Below are positions 22,375-30,686 of a stretch of DNA of 32,770 nucleotides, in pieces. The translations under genes were made by a program, and so were the position numbers. The notes beneath the pieces were generated by a model. The model worked only from the letters and a program-made list of their open reading frames with translations. It was not told the DNA's origin and did not search any database. The DNA comes from Pirellulaceae bacterium (GTDB taxonomy: Bacteria > Planctomycetota > Planctomycetia > Pirellulales > Pirellulaceae). The stretch's first letter is position 1, and every line of letters starts with the position of its first letter. Where the stretch lies: positions 1-32,770 of the forward strand of contig JAHDXO010000039.1 in the NCBI GenBank assembly GCA_023382975.1, read 5' to 3'.

Positions 22375-24267
22375 TCATGGCTCATCGTCTTGAGTTTTGT
22401 CGGGAGTCTTGGCCTCGATGCGTTGGCGGAGCGTGCGGGCGCGGAGCAGGTTGCCGTGTTGCTGCGGCGAATTGTCCAGCAGGTACAACTGGCGGGCGGC
22501 TTCCAGGTTGCCCATCTGTTCGTGGGTGCGAGCCAAGTTGTAGCGGGCCGAATTGGTCCACGGACCGTTCTCGTACGCCTCCAGGCAGCGGACTTGGAAC
22601 CAATCGCGGGCGTCTTCGTAGCGGCCGGTCGCGGCGTGGATCAGCCCGAGCCACAAGCTGGCGTTCTGCTTGGTCCGGACCAGAATCATCCCGCTGCTCT
22701 GCAGATACATTTCCCACTGCTGGTCGTTCTGCCGTCCGCGGACGATCCCCAGTTCCGAGCGAACTTCCGGCGACGTGCCGATCTTGGCAATCATGGCGTT
22801 GGGCACGCGGGCTTTCAAATACAGGGCCTTGGCGCCGTCCCGGTCGTCCTGCTGCTCGAACTTGCCCCGCAGATGCAACTGCCGCGCGCGGACCAGCGGC
22901 GTATCGCTGTCGAAGATCCACTCTTCAAACAACAGGTACTGCATCAAGGCGGCATCCTCTTCCGCGCGGCGTTTTAGCGCCGTGCGGTAGATCCATGTTT
23001 CCAGCGGCGCCTGCCACAACCGGACCTGCGGCAAATCGCTGGCGGCCAGTCGCGGAATGAGCTGCGCCGGCTCGACCGACAGCGCCAGCGGCGGACTGCT
23101 GGTCGGCTGCGTTTCGATGCGCCGCATGCGGTACGAGAGTGATTCGGGAGGGGCATCCAGCAGAGCCATCAACCGGGACAGATCCTCCGCCTGCATCGGA
23201 TACATCATCGCCTTGCCGAGGTCCAGCCGGCGCAGCAGCGATGGATCCTTCCGCACCTGCCGCAGCGTGGCGACCGATCCGCTGTCGGGGCCGGGGATCG
23301 GCAATCCCAACTGCGGGTCGAACAGATACAGATCGTCGTCGATCAGTGCGGCGGCCACCCAAGGACGCGGACGCTTTTCCGGCGAGTCGGCCTCGACCGC
23401 CAGCACCACGACATCGATCTCCTGTTGGCGAGCCAGACCGGCGAACACGCGGGCCCGCTGCCAGGCATCCCCGCGTCCGAACATCAGTGTCTGCCAAGGC
23501 CATGTCCGGTAGCCCGGCCCGGGCTCGGCTTGATACAACGGCCACAGTGCGAGGTCGATGCCGGGCGGCGCGTTTTGAGCGGCCGGGAATTCGAGCAGGG
23601 GATCGAGCTGAATGTTGCGTACGGTCCAGTCAAACAAACGCATGGCCAGCGCTATGTCGTGCGAGTGAGGTTCGCCGCGAGTCTGCTCCAGTTGCTTCAG
23701 CCAATCGCCGCCATCGACCGGCTCGTTGCGTTCCGCAACCCACTGGGAAACGCTCTTCATCCACGACGCCTCGCGCAAGTACAGCACGTCGTCGATGGTG
23801 AATTCTCGCTTGTCGAGACGGGCCAGCGGCGGGATTTCGCGCAAACTGGCCGGCAAACCGGCCAGCAGCGGACTCGCTTCCCATTCGTCCAGTCCGTCCG
23901 CCGACTCCAGCCAGCGGTTCAATTGATAGGCCACCTGCATCATGCCTTGCTGCGGCTCGAAGTCTTCCAGGCGGCTGACGTAGTCCAGCGCGTTGTCCAA
24001 ATGGCTGCGCTGCGACGAAGCGATCGGACCCGAGAGACGTCCGGCCGACGGCGGGGCTCCCGTTCCGCAGCCGGACAAGCTCAGCACGACCGGCAATGCC
24101 AACGCGACGAACCACAGCCCAGCACCGACGAACGGCCGACCGCGGTTCGATCGGCCCGATGACAACCGATTCGGCGGACGGAGAACACCGTCGGAATGCC
24201 GAACACACTCAAGTTGGTCTTCTCGCAAATGCATGATGACTTCCGTCGTGGGGACCAAAAAATGCAT
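22375..24267 (-). CDS. lipoprotein with inactive transglutaminase-like domain and TPR-like tail
   Basis: A 630-aa predicted lipoprotein. A hydrophobic stretch ends LSLSGC, a canonical lipobox with Cys67; the long N-terminus suggests that a later start is used, the ATG at 24234 or a TTG beyond it. About residues 200-325 resemble a transglutaminase-like fold (AMRLFDWTVRNIQ, then GRGDAWQRARVFAGLARQQEID, then RPWVAAALIDDDLYLFDP). The residue at the catalytic Cys position is Ala268 and the expected His of the HAW motif is replaced (RPW, 301-303), leaving only the Asp. The C-terminal third is helical with TPR-like repeats (ASLWLGLIHAATGRYEDARDWF, SARYNLARTHEQMGNLEAARQLY). A scaffold role at the envelope is inferred; function is unknown. 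It follows kdsA by about 20 bases. Confidence 0.8.
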   Translation of the reverse strand: MHFLVPTTEVIMHLREDQLECVRHSDGVLRPPNRLSSGRSNRGRPFVGAGLWFVALALPVVLSLSGCGTGAPPSAGRLSGPIASSQRSHLDNALDYVSRLEDFEPQQGMMQVAYQLNRWLESADGLDEWEASPLLAGLPASLREIPPLARLDKREFTIDDVLYLREASWMKSVSQWVAERNEPVDGGDWLKQLEQTRGEPHSHDIALAMRLFDWTVRNIQLDPLLEFPAAQNAPPGIDLALWPLYQAEPGPGYRTWPWQTLMFGRGDAWQRARVFAGLARQQEIDVVVLAVEADSPEKRPRPWVAAALIDDDLYLFDPQLGLPIPGPDSGSVATLRQVRKDPSLLRRLDLGKAMMYPMQAEDLSRLMALLDAPPESLSYRMRRIETQPTSSPPLALSVEPAQLIPRLAASDLPQVRLWQAPLETWIYRTALKRRAEEDAALMQYLLFEEWIFDSDTPLVRARQLHLRGKFEQQDDRDGAKALYLKARVPNAMIAKIGTSPEVRSELGIVRGRQNDQQWEMYLQSSGMILVRTKQNASLWLGLIHAATGRYEDARDWFQVRCLEAYENGPWTNSARYNLARTHEQMGNLEAARQLYLLDNSPQQHGNLLRARTLRQRIEAKTPDKTQDDEP

Positions 24268-24286
24268 GGAAACGATCTTCGAACTG

Positions 24287-25189
24287 CTACTTGAATGTGT
24301 CGATCACCGCGCGGATCTTCAAGAGCCGTTGCAGCAAGCCGCCGAACCGGTCGAGCGGCACCATGTTCGGCCCGTCGCTGGGAGACGAATCGGGATCGGG
24401 ATGCGTCTCGAAGAACAAGCCATCCACCCCGATGGCCGTCGCGGCGCGGGCCAGCGGCTCGACCATCTCGCGGTCGCCGCCGGTCGCCGCACCCAGGCCC
24501 GCCGGACGCTGGACGCTGTGCGTGGCGTCGAACACGACCGGCACTCCCAAATCGCGCAGCTCCAACAAGGCTTTCATGTCGTTGACCAGACGCCCGTAGC
24601 CGAAGAAGGTGCCTCGCTCACACAACAGAATGTCCTGACATCCGGCCGCTGCGAGTTTGCCGATCACGTGCTTCATGTCGCCGGGCGCCAAGAATTGGCC
24701 CTTCTTCACATGCACGGCGCGACCGGTTCGAGCCGCGGCGATCAGCAGATCCGTCTGCCGGGCGAGAAACGCCGGGATCTGCAGCAGATCGCAGACCTGG
24801 CCGACCGCGTCCGCCTGGTAGGATTCGTGGAAATCGGTCGTCACCGGCACGCCGATTTCTCGCTTGACGGCACTCAGGATCCGCAGGCCTTCCTCCAGTC
24901 CCGGGCCGCGATACGCATCGATGCTGGTCCGATTCGCCTTGTCGAACGAGGCTTTGAATACGAACTGCACGGGCAGGTCCGCTACGATCTGCTTGACCGA
25001 ATCGGCGATCGACAAGGTCAGCGCCTGGTTCTCGATCACGCAGGGGCCTGCGATCAGCAGCAGCGCCTGGCCGTCGCCCACTGCGTAAGGTCCGATTCGG
25101 GCTGGGTTGTTGGGCACGCCGAAGGTCCCGTCATGTTCCAAAGTTTGATTCGCTCGATGGCGGCTCGGAGCCTGGCACCCTTGTTTCAC
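24287..25189 (-). CDS. kdsA: 3-deoxy-8-phosphooctulonate (Kdo-8-P) synthase, metal-dependent type
   Basis: Condenses phosphoenolpyruvate with arabinose-5-phosphate to Kdo-8-phosphate, the precursor of the Kdo sugars that join lipid A to LPS. Family motifs are clear: VFKASFDKANRTS, YRGPGLEEG, IPAFLARQTDL, VKKGQF, DATHSVQ and ETHPDPD. The AGPC motif has Cys50 where E. coli has Asn; with His in DATH, Glu in ETHP and Asp in SDGPN it makes the metal site of the class II (Aquifex-type) enzymes. The start is uncertain. A GTG at 25189 overlaps the lipid kinase stop (GTGA), which suggests coupling but adds about 24 residues unlike the family. A GTG at 25117 would give a normal 276-aa enzyme. The DNA just after the first GTG resembles the repeat at 7714. 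Confidence 0.94.
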   Translation of the reverse strand: MKQGCQAPSRHRANQTLEHDGTFGVPNNPARIGPYAVGDGQALLLIAGPCVIENQALTLSIADSVKQIVADLPVQFVFKASFDKANRTSIDAYRGPGLEEGLRILSAVKREIGVPVTTDFHESYQADAVGQVCDLLQIPAFLARQTDLLIAAARTGRAVHVKKGQFLAPGDMKHVIGKLAAAGCQDILLCERGTFFGYGRLVNDMKALLELRDLGVPVVFDATHSVQRPAGLGAATGGDREMVEPLARAATAIGVDGLFFETHPDPDSSPSDGPNMVPLDRFGGLLQRLLKIRAVIDTFK

Positions 25190-26169
25190 AGCCTCGCCGC
25201 GCCCGCCATTTTACCGGCCGGCATCGTCTCCGCCATACCCACGACCAGCGTCAGCCGCCCCGGCAACACACGGACATCAACCGGCAGATAGCCACCCGGG
25301 TCTCCATCCAACTGGAACGGCACCGGTTCATCCGCCTCGATCCGCAAACGGCGGACTTGGGCGGTCGTACAGTCTTCCCAGTTCTGGTGTTGCCCGGCGA
25401 CAACCCCGGCCAAGTACATCAGGCCGCTGAGCAGCGACCCCTCGCGAAAAGTGCAAACGTCTAACCGGCCGTCGGTCCCGTCGGCTTGCGGCACCAGACT
25501 CAGCCCCGCCGCATATCGGGGCAAATTCACGACGAACACCCATTTGGCCCGCAGCACCCCTTGGTCGTTCGTCGGGCCGTCGGTATCCAACAAGCGGATG
25601 CGCAGTTCCGGATACTCGTACGTACGGATCGAATCGAGAATCGGTTTGAAGTACGACAAATGGCTGATATGCCCGGTTCGTTGCTGATGCATCCGCCGCA
25701 CGACCTCGGCGTCGAAGCCGCAGCCGGCCATCAGCAGAAAAAGCCGCCCGTTGGCTTCGCCCGCGTCAAGACGCATCAACCGGCCTTTTTCCAGAATCGC
25801 TGCCAAGCCCTCCGGATCGGCTTCCAATCCCAGGTACTTGGCCAGCAGATTCTCCGTCCCCAGCGGCAACACGGCGATTGGCGTCCCGGCCGGCGTCCGG
25901 TTGGCCACCAGCCCGACGGTTCCATCCCCGCCTGCGGCCACGACCGCGCGCAGCGTCCCGTCGGCCATCTTCGCTGCGGACAGTCGCTGCAAGTCGTCGA
26001 TGTCCGTGACGATCTGCGTCGCTAAACCACGCTCTCGCAGGCAATGGACGAGCCGATCGACCAGCGGACGCCCGGAACGAGCACCGGCTTTGGGATTGGC
26101 ACACAGCAGAATATCCGTGCATCCCGCCGGAATCAGCGACCTCGAATTGTCAGTTTCCGGTATGTCCAT
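25186..26169 (-). CDS. diacylglycerol kinase-family lipid kinase
   Basis: A 327-aa YegS/DgkB-type kinase that would phosphorylate diacylglycerol or a related lipid. The catalytic domain has ANPKAG near the N-terminus, the nucleotide-binding AAGGDGTV (G80-T84) and the LPLGTENLLAKYLGL motif. The C-terminal beta-rich domain includes GCGFDAEVV and DGRLDV, and a late FQLDGDPGG element. Substrate cannot be fixed from sequence; YegS-like members use phosphatidylglycerol, DgkB uses diacylglycerol. The ATG at 26169 has no clear Shine-Dalgarno sequence. Its stop overlaps the kdsA GTG by four bases, so the kinase, kdsA, the lipoprotein and the DUF1080 gene are probably one envelope-related operon. Confidence 0.9.
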   Translation of the reverse strand: MDIPETDNSRSLIPAGCTDILLCANPKAGARSGRPLVDRLVHCLRERGLATQIVTDIDDLQRLSAAKMADGTLRAVVAAGGDGTVGLVANRTPAGTPIAVLPLGTENLLAKYLGLEADPEGLAAILEKGRLMRLDAGEANGRLFLLMAGCGFDAEVVRRMHQQRTGHISHLSYFKPILDSIRTYEYPELRIRLLDTDGPTNDQGVLRAKWVFVVNLPRYAAGLSLVPQADGTDGRLDVCTFREGSLLSGLMYLAGVVAGQHQNWEDCTTAQVRRLRIEADEPVPFQLDGDPGGYLPVDVRVLPGRLTLVVGMAETMPAGKMAGAARL

Positions 26170-26537
26170 TGGGACGGCATGTTCGAGAAAAATACAAATC
26201 TGTTCCGCCCTGACACAGCTCGACGTCGGCTATGTCTCGATTCGGCACAATCCGCGTCTGGCAGCCGCGGATCCGGTGTGACGATTTTGAAGTAACCTCC
26301 GCGAACGCCGCGGAGAAATAAAGATTCAAAGCGTTGAAAATAAACGACTTGCGTGATGAATACCAGCCGCTAACTGGGTCGCCAGTACGTTTTGGCGCGC
26401 CAAGTGCTAACCATTAGAAACAGTCGATTCTGACCATGATCGCCGCAACCAGTCTGGCTCGCGGGGACTTTGACGTTATTCGCCGAATGGTTTGCCTTGC
26501 CCCTGGCCGTTCAGCATGCCAACACGTGTTTGGCGCG
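26170..26537. other. 368-base gap between lipid kinase and aroB genes, no gene seen
   Basis: Upstream of the minus-strand kinase operon and downstream of aroB. It holds a 7-bp GC hairpin (26297-26315, CTCCGCG/CGCGGAG) without a T run on either strand and a perfect 12-base palindrome TTGGCGCGCCAA at 26392-26403. A near copy, TTGGCGCGTCAA, lies at 26530-26541 over the aroB stop. The left part is AT-richer (poly-A stretches near 26186-26200) and may carry the kinase promoter, but no convincing hexamer pair was found. Confidence 0.5.
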
Positions 26538-27647
26538 TCAAAGCCCCGCTTTTACTTTTGGCGGCGACATCACAGCGCGGACGTCGTCTTCGGACACGCC
26601 GCCGACCAGTTCGACGTGGCCCAGGCGGCTCGGCAGGACGAACCGCAGACGTCCGTGAGCGACCTTCTTGTCTCGCCGCATTGCCGCCAGCAGGACTTCG
26701 CGGTCCATGTCGGGCACGGCAACGGGCAGTCCGAGGGCTTGCAGCAGATCGTGCTGGCGTTGTGTGAGTTCGCGATCGATGCGTCCCAACCGCTCGGCCA
26801 ATCGCGACGCGCAAATCATGCCGATCGAAACCGCTTCGCCGTGCAGAAAGTGGCCGTATCCTGTCTCGGCTTCGATCGCATGCCCGAACGTGTGCCCGTA
26901 GTTCAGCACCGCGCGCAGACCGGTCGTTTCGCGCTCGTCGTTCTCTACAACGTCGGCCTTCAGGCGGCAGCAGCGGGCGATCACATATCGCAGCACGTCC
27001 GGTTGCCGCCGATTTAGCGCGTCTTGCTGCGACTCCAGGTAAGCGAAGAATTCGGCGTCCAGGATTACGCCGTACTTCACCACCTCGGCCAATCCGGCCC
27101 TGTACTCGCGCGGCGGCAGGGTTTCGAGCACCTCGGTGTCGATCACCACGCCCAGCGGTTGCCAGAATACGCCGACCATATTCTTGGCGCCCGGCAGATT
27201 CACACCGGTCTTGCCGCCCACGCTGCTGTCGACTTGAGCCAGCAGGGTCGTTGGGATTTGAACGAAGGGCAGACCGCGGGCGAATGTTGCGGCGACGAAG
27301 CCGGCCAAGTCGCCCACGACTCCGCCGCCCGCGGCCACCACCAGCGTCTTGCGGTCGGCGCCCAATCGCAGCAACTCCTGCCACAAGCGGTCAGCCATCT
27401 CGACGCTCTTGCTGTTCTCGCCCGCTTCGACAATCAGCAAATCCACGTCCGAAATCGTCTCGGCCAGACGCTCGGCACAGGCCGTCGCGTGCAGCGGCTC
27501 GACATTCGTATCCGTGATGACGACGGCATGGGTGAAGTCGCCCAGCGCCGCCACCGTCTGTCCGGTGCGAGCCAGATTGCCTGAACCGATTTCAATCGCG
27601 TAACTTCGTTCCGAAAGCTGTACATGGACCGTCGTAAGCTCTGACAC
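26538..27647 (-). CDS. aroB: 3-dehydroquinate synthase
   Basis: Second step of the shikimate pathway: NAD- and metal-dependent cyclisation of DAHP to 3-dehydroquinate. The GTG at 27647 is chosen because a perfect AAAGGAGG lies 4 bases upstream (plus strand 27652-27659). The frame runs on to 27755, but those 36 residues are not AroB-like. The 369-aa protein shows the NAD-binding AAGGGVVGDLAGFVAATFARG, the PTTLLAQVDSSVGGKTGVN segment and the metal ligands Glu (AGLAEVVKYG), His (LNYGHTFGH) and His (LHGEAVSIGM), all present. A Lys-rich loop (RRDKKVAHGRLRFVLP) completes the active site. It stands alone with divergent spacing to the cytochrome gene. Confidence 0.96.
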   Translation of the reverse strand: MSELTTVHVQLSERSYAIEIGSGNLARTGQTVAALGDFTHAVVITDTNVEPLHATACAERLAETISDVDLLIVEAGENSKSVEMADRLWQELLRLGADRKTLVVAAGGGVVGDLAGFVAATFARGLPFVQIPTTLLAQVDSSVGGKTGVNLPGAKNMVGVFWQPLGVVIDTEVLETLPPREYRAGLAEVVKYGVILDAEFFAYLESQQDALNRRQPDVLRYVIARCCRLKADVVENDERETTGLRAVLNYGHTFGHAIEAETGYGHFLHGEAVSIGMICASRLAERLGRIDRELTQRQHDLLQALGLPVAVPDMDREVLLAAMRRDKKVAHGRLRFVLPSRLGHVELVGGVSEDDVRAVMSPPKVKAGL

Positions 27648-27950
27648 GATTCCTCCTTTGAATTCCTCTGCGGCCCGCGGCCGCAACCAAATCGTTGAAC
27701 GGCAAGCCGAAGGCGACTGCGACTGAAGATTTTCCTGGTTCCCCGCACTCGTCATGCGGGGGGATTTTCGAACTCCAAATTTATGACGAAAAAATTCCGA
27801 ACATGCTCGGCATCGACATAAAAATCGTTTATGCTATCCGTTAGTCCTGAACGATGGAGCCTCGGTTTTAGGCCGCCTCCGTCGGTTTTCCTACCTGATG
27901 CTGCTACCCACCAGCGAATCCGATTTTCCCGAGTTGCAAGGAGTTGTCGC
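27648..27950. other. divergent region between aroB and the propeller-cytochrome gene
   Basis: This 303-base region must hold promoters for both genes. It contains the aroB ribosome site (27652-27659), a perfect 7-bp hairpin CCCCGCA/TGCGGGG with a 7-base loop (27741-27761, no T run after it on either strand), and an AT-rich block (27764-27842) that is the likeliest promoter zone. TATGCT at 27831-27836 is a weak -10 candidate for the plus strand without a good -35. AAGGAG for the cytochrome gene is at 27938-27943. Confidence 0.45.
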
Positions 27951-29885
27951 ATGAATCGCCGTTTGTTCCTGGTTCTTCGGATCGTGACCGCGTGCATGTT
28001 GCTGGCTGTGGCCGGTTCCGTCTCGCCTCCGGCGGTCGCCGCCGGGGAGTATCTGGGGCCGACCGATGTGGTCGTGTCGCCGGATCAAGCCACGTTGTAC
28101 GTCGTCCAGTATGACGCTCGGCGCATCGATGCGGTAGACGTGCAGGCGGGCAAGGTCGTGCGGAGCATCGCTTGCCCCGCGGCGCCGACGGGTCTGGCGG
28201 TCAGCGCGGACGGCGCCAAGCTGTTCATCACCTGCGAAGGCCCCAACGGTGTCGTGTGCATCGCGGACGCTGCGACCGGCGGCATCGTCGGGCAGATCGC
28301 GGTCGGACACACGCCCGGCGCGCCGGTACTTTCGCCCGATGGTTCGCGGTTGTACGTCAGCAACCGTTTCAACAACAACATTTCGGTCATCGATCTGGCG
28401 GCGAACAAGGAACTCCAGCGAGTCCCGGCGATCCGCGATCCGATCGCCGCGGCGATCAGCAAAGACGGAGCGACGCTGTTCGTCTGCAACCTGTTGCCGG
28501 TCGACCCGGCGGATTCCTACGACGTGGCCGCCGAGATCACCGTGCTCGACACCGCGTCGTTGGCCACGTCAAACATCCGGCTGTTGAACGGCAGCTCAAG
28601 CGTCTACAGCATCTGCGTTTCGCCGGACGGAAAATACGCCTACGTCGCGCATATCCTGTCGCGGTATCAGATGCCCACCACGCAACTGGAGCGCGGCTGG
28701 ATGAATACCAACGCGCTGAGCATCGTGGACGTCGAAACCAAGTCGCTGATCAACACGGTCTTGTTGGACGACATCGATCTGGGCGCGTCGAACCCTTACG
28801 CAGTGACCACGACCGCCGACGGCAAGACCATTCTGGTCAGCCATGCCGGAACCCACGAAGTCAGCGCGATCAACGCCGAAGGGCTGCACCAGAAACTGGC
28901 GGGCATTCCCAAAACAATGGAAGAAGCCAAGGCCACGGGGCGGTACGATGGACGGGGCACCTACTCGTCGGTCACCGTCAACGACGTGCCGAACGACTTG
29001 GCGTTCCTGGTTGATCTGCGCCGCCGCATTCCGTTGCGCCGCGGCGGTCACTGGGGCATGATCAACGACGAAGGGCCACTGGTCAACGGGCCACGCGGCC
29101 TGGACGTGATCGGCACCAAGTTCTACGTGGCGCTGTACTTCAGCGATGCCCTGGCCGTCGTCGACCTGGAAGACAAGGCGTATTACCCGATCAAGTTGAT
29201 CCCGCTGGGCCCCGAGCCGCAACTGACGGTGGCGCGGCGCGGGCACATGTTCTTCCACGATGCCGATCTCTGTTTCCAGAAATGGCAGAGCTGCGCGAGT
29301 TGCCATCCGGACGCCCGAGTCGACGCGTTGAATTGGGATCTGCTGAACGACGGACTCGGCAATCCCAAAAACAACAAGAGCATGCTGCTGGTCCACCAGA
29401 CGCCGCCCTCGATGAGCGAAGGCGTGCGGTCCACGGGCGAGGATGCCGTGCGAGCCGGGATTCGGCACATCCAGTTTATGGTCCGGCCCGAAGAAGACGC
29501 AGTCGCCATCGACGAGTACCTCAAGACCTTGACCCCCGTTCCCAGTCCGCACCTGGTGGACGGCCAGTTGAGCGCCGCGGCACTGCGCGGCAAAGCGATT
29601 TTCTTCAATGAGAAAGTCGGCTGCGCCCGCTGCCATCCCGAACCGTTGTACACCGATCTGAAGATGCACAACGTCGGCTCCCGCGGGAAATACGACCGCC
29701 GGAACGATTTCGACACGCCCTCGCTGATCGAGGTTTGGCGGACGGCGCCCTACATGCACGACGGCAAGTACTCCACCCTGAAGGAAATCTTCACCGAAGG
29801 CCGCCACGGCGCCATCGGCGGCAGCCTGGACGGACTGAGCGAGCAGGACATCGACGATCTGGTCGAATTCGTGCTCTCGCTGTGA
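27951..29885 (+). CDS. secreted YVTN beta-propeller fused to diheme cytochrome (peroxidase/MauG-like)
   Basis: A 644-aa periplasmic protein. The ATG at 27951 follows AAGGAG by 7 bases and starts a signal peptide ending AVAAG near residue 27. Residues about 30-420 are repeated YVTN-type propeller blades (VVVSPDQATLYVVQ, LAVSADGAKLFITC, VLSPDGSRLYVSNRFNNNISVIDL, ICVSPDGKYAYVAH). The C-terminal 200 residues carry two CxxCH haem sites, C448-C451-H452 and C558-C561-H562. A late YMHDGKYSTLKEIF motif supplies the Met/His region seen in bacterial cytochrome c peroxidase and MauG families. It may oxidise a substrate held by the propeller or pass electrons; the substrate is not known. Such propeller-cytochrome chimeras occur in planctomycetes. 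It is a single gene, with a hairpin at 29911-29950 after the stop. Confidence 0.88.
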   Translation: MNRRLFLVLRIVTACMLLAVAGSVSPPAVAAGEYLGPTDVVVSPDQATLYVVQYDARRIDAVDVQAGKVVRSIACPAAPTGLAVSADGAKLFITCEGPNGVVCIADAATGGIVGQIAVGHTPGAPVLSPDGSRLYVSNRFNNNISVIDLAANKELQRVPAIRDPIAAAISKDGATLFVCNLLPVDPADSYDVAAEITVLDTASLATSNIRLLNGSSSVYSICVSPDGKYAYVAHILSRYQMPTTQLERGWMNTNALSIVDVETKSLINTVLLDDIDLGASNPYAVTTTADGKTILVSHAGTHEVSAINAEGLHQKLAGIPKTMEEAKATGRYDGRGTYSSVTVNDVPNDLAFLVDLRRRIPLRRGGHWGMINDEGPLVNGPRGLDVIGTKFYVALYFSDALAVVDLEDKAYYPIKLIPLGPEPQLTVARRGHMFFHDADLCFQKWQSCASCHPDARVDALNWDLLNDGLGNPKNNKSMLLVHQTPPSMSEGVRSTGEDAVRAGIRHIQFMVRPEEDAVAIDEYLKTLTPVPSPHLVDGQLSAAALRGKAIFFNEKVGCARCHPEPLYTDLKMHNVGSRGKYDRRNDFDTPSLIEVWRTAPYMHDGKYSTLKEIFTEGRHGAIGGSLDGLSEQDIDDLVEFVLSL

Positions 29886-29910
29886 ATTGCGGCTGCGAAC
29901 GCACCATGTT

Positions 29911-29950
29911 CCAAGGCGTCCGGCAGAAATTGACTCCGCCGGACGCCTGG
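29911..29950. terminator. strong hairpin after the cytochrome gene
   Basis: GGCGTCCGGC (29915-29924) and GCCGGACGCC (29938-29947) form a perfect 10-bp stem around a 13-base loop, with CCA/TGG extending it past one bulged A. It starts about 25 bases after the stop. There is no T run on either side, so it may be a Rho-assisted or RNA-stabilising 3' end rather than a classic terminator. Confidence 0.45.
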
Positions 29951-30069
29951 ATCGTCGGCGCAAAGCGATCTTCTTCCATCCGTGCTATCCCAAGGACGCG
30001 TACGCGATCCTGGCGACCTTCGGTCGTGCGCGTGGCTCCGTCCGAGATCGGCCACAACGCTTCCGAGTC

Positions 30070-30399
30070 TCAGCACGATGCTTGTGCCGTTTCACTGCAT
30101 GCCTCGAGCAGAACCTGTCGAGGAAAACGGGCGGCGTGATACCAGCGTTCCCACCACTTGGGACGGCGCAAGTTCGGATCGTTCAGATGCACTCGATGCC
30201 GCTTGCCCCGTCGCGTCAACACGACCAGGGTCGAATCATCCAACTGCTCGACAACGATCCAATACTTGTCAACGTGGTAGGCGTACAATTCGCCCCGCGG
30301 ATCAGGGGCGATTTCCGTAGCACGCGGACCGGGGCTGGAACCGTACTTGAACTTCCGATAGATGACCGGATCGCCGGGAAGGAACCGATGACTTGCCAT
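30070..30399 (-). CDS. conserved small planctomycete protein, unknown function
   Basis: A 109-aa protein, basic and rich in aromatic residues. The ATG at 30399 is preceded by AAAGG 8 bases upstream; the longer frame to 30432 adds an unlikely N-terminus. The first part (HRFLPGDPVIYRKFKYG) looks like a small SH3-like or KOW-like barrel, followed by GPRATEIAPDPRGE, VDKYWIVVEQLDDSTLVVLTRRGKRHRV and a Trp-rich end, NLRRPKWWERWYHAARFP. It is soluble, with no signal peptide or membrane segment. I recall similar unannotated proteins in planctomycetes, but no function. It converges on the cytochrome gene and diverges from the 11-bp repeat array at 30521. Confidence 0.75.
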   Translation of the reverse strand: MASHRFLPGDPVIYRKFKYGSSPGPRATEIAPDPRGELYAYHVDKYWIVVEQLDDSTLVVLTRRGKRHRVHLNDPNLRRPKWWERWYHAARFPRQVLLEACSETAQASC

Positions 30400-30520
30400 G
30401 GGAAAGGCCTTTGTTCCCGTTGTTCTGACCAACGCCGCGACGCCTGAGACAGGCCGTACTATCTCAATTTATGCGTCCACCCGCCTTGATCAAACAACAG
30501 TCTGGGCAAAACGGGTCAGT

Positions 30521-30559
30521 TTCATCAACCTTTAACATGCCGTTAACAAAACCTTCACG
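30521..30559 (+). promoter_or_regulatory. four half-sites at 11-base spacing (Pho-box-like operator)
   Basis: TTCATC (30521), TTAACA (30532), TTAACA (30543) and TTCACG (30554) are spaced exactly 11 bases apart, each followed by five other bases. This is the geometry of direct-repeat sites for OmpR/PhoB-family regulators; TTAACA-N5-TTAACA is the known PhoP box of Bacillus subtilis, and E. coli PhoB uses TGTCAT with the same period. The array lies between the conserved gene at 30399 (-) and the short ORF at 30687 (+). Binding by a PhoB-like protein is inferred. Confidence 0.5.
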
Positions 30560-30601
30560 ATCTAGGCGTGCCCAGGGGGTTCGATTCCGCGGCCGGACTA
30601 C

Positions 30602-30630
30602 TTGCGAACCGATCGTGCTAGCACTAGACT
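30602..30630 (+). promoter_or_regulatory. candidate sigma-70 promoter for the short ORF at 30687
   Basis: TTGCGA (30602-30607), a 17-base spacer and TAGACT (30625-30630, 4 of 6) form a moderate promoter. Its start, near 30637, would be 50 bases before the ATG at 30687. The Pho-box-like array ends 42 bases before the -35, somewhat far for direct activation. Confidence 0.35.
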
Positions 30631-30686
30631 TCGTGGGCGGTGTCACAAACGGATTCGTCTCAGCCGCCTAACAAGCGAGGACTGCG

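Noticed and set aside
30574..30598. tRNA-like T-loop (GGTTCGATTCC) and a following stretch that could pair with GTCTGGG at 30500
   Set aside because: The T stem has two mismatches in five pairs, the span of 99 bases is too long, no anticodon arm is visible and there is no CCA; it also overlaps the repeat array.
30471..30671. 66-codon plus-strand ORF
   Set aside because: No ribosome site, overlaps the 11-bp repeat array and promoter candidate, and the peptide has no features.
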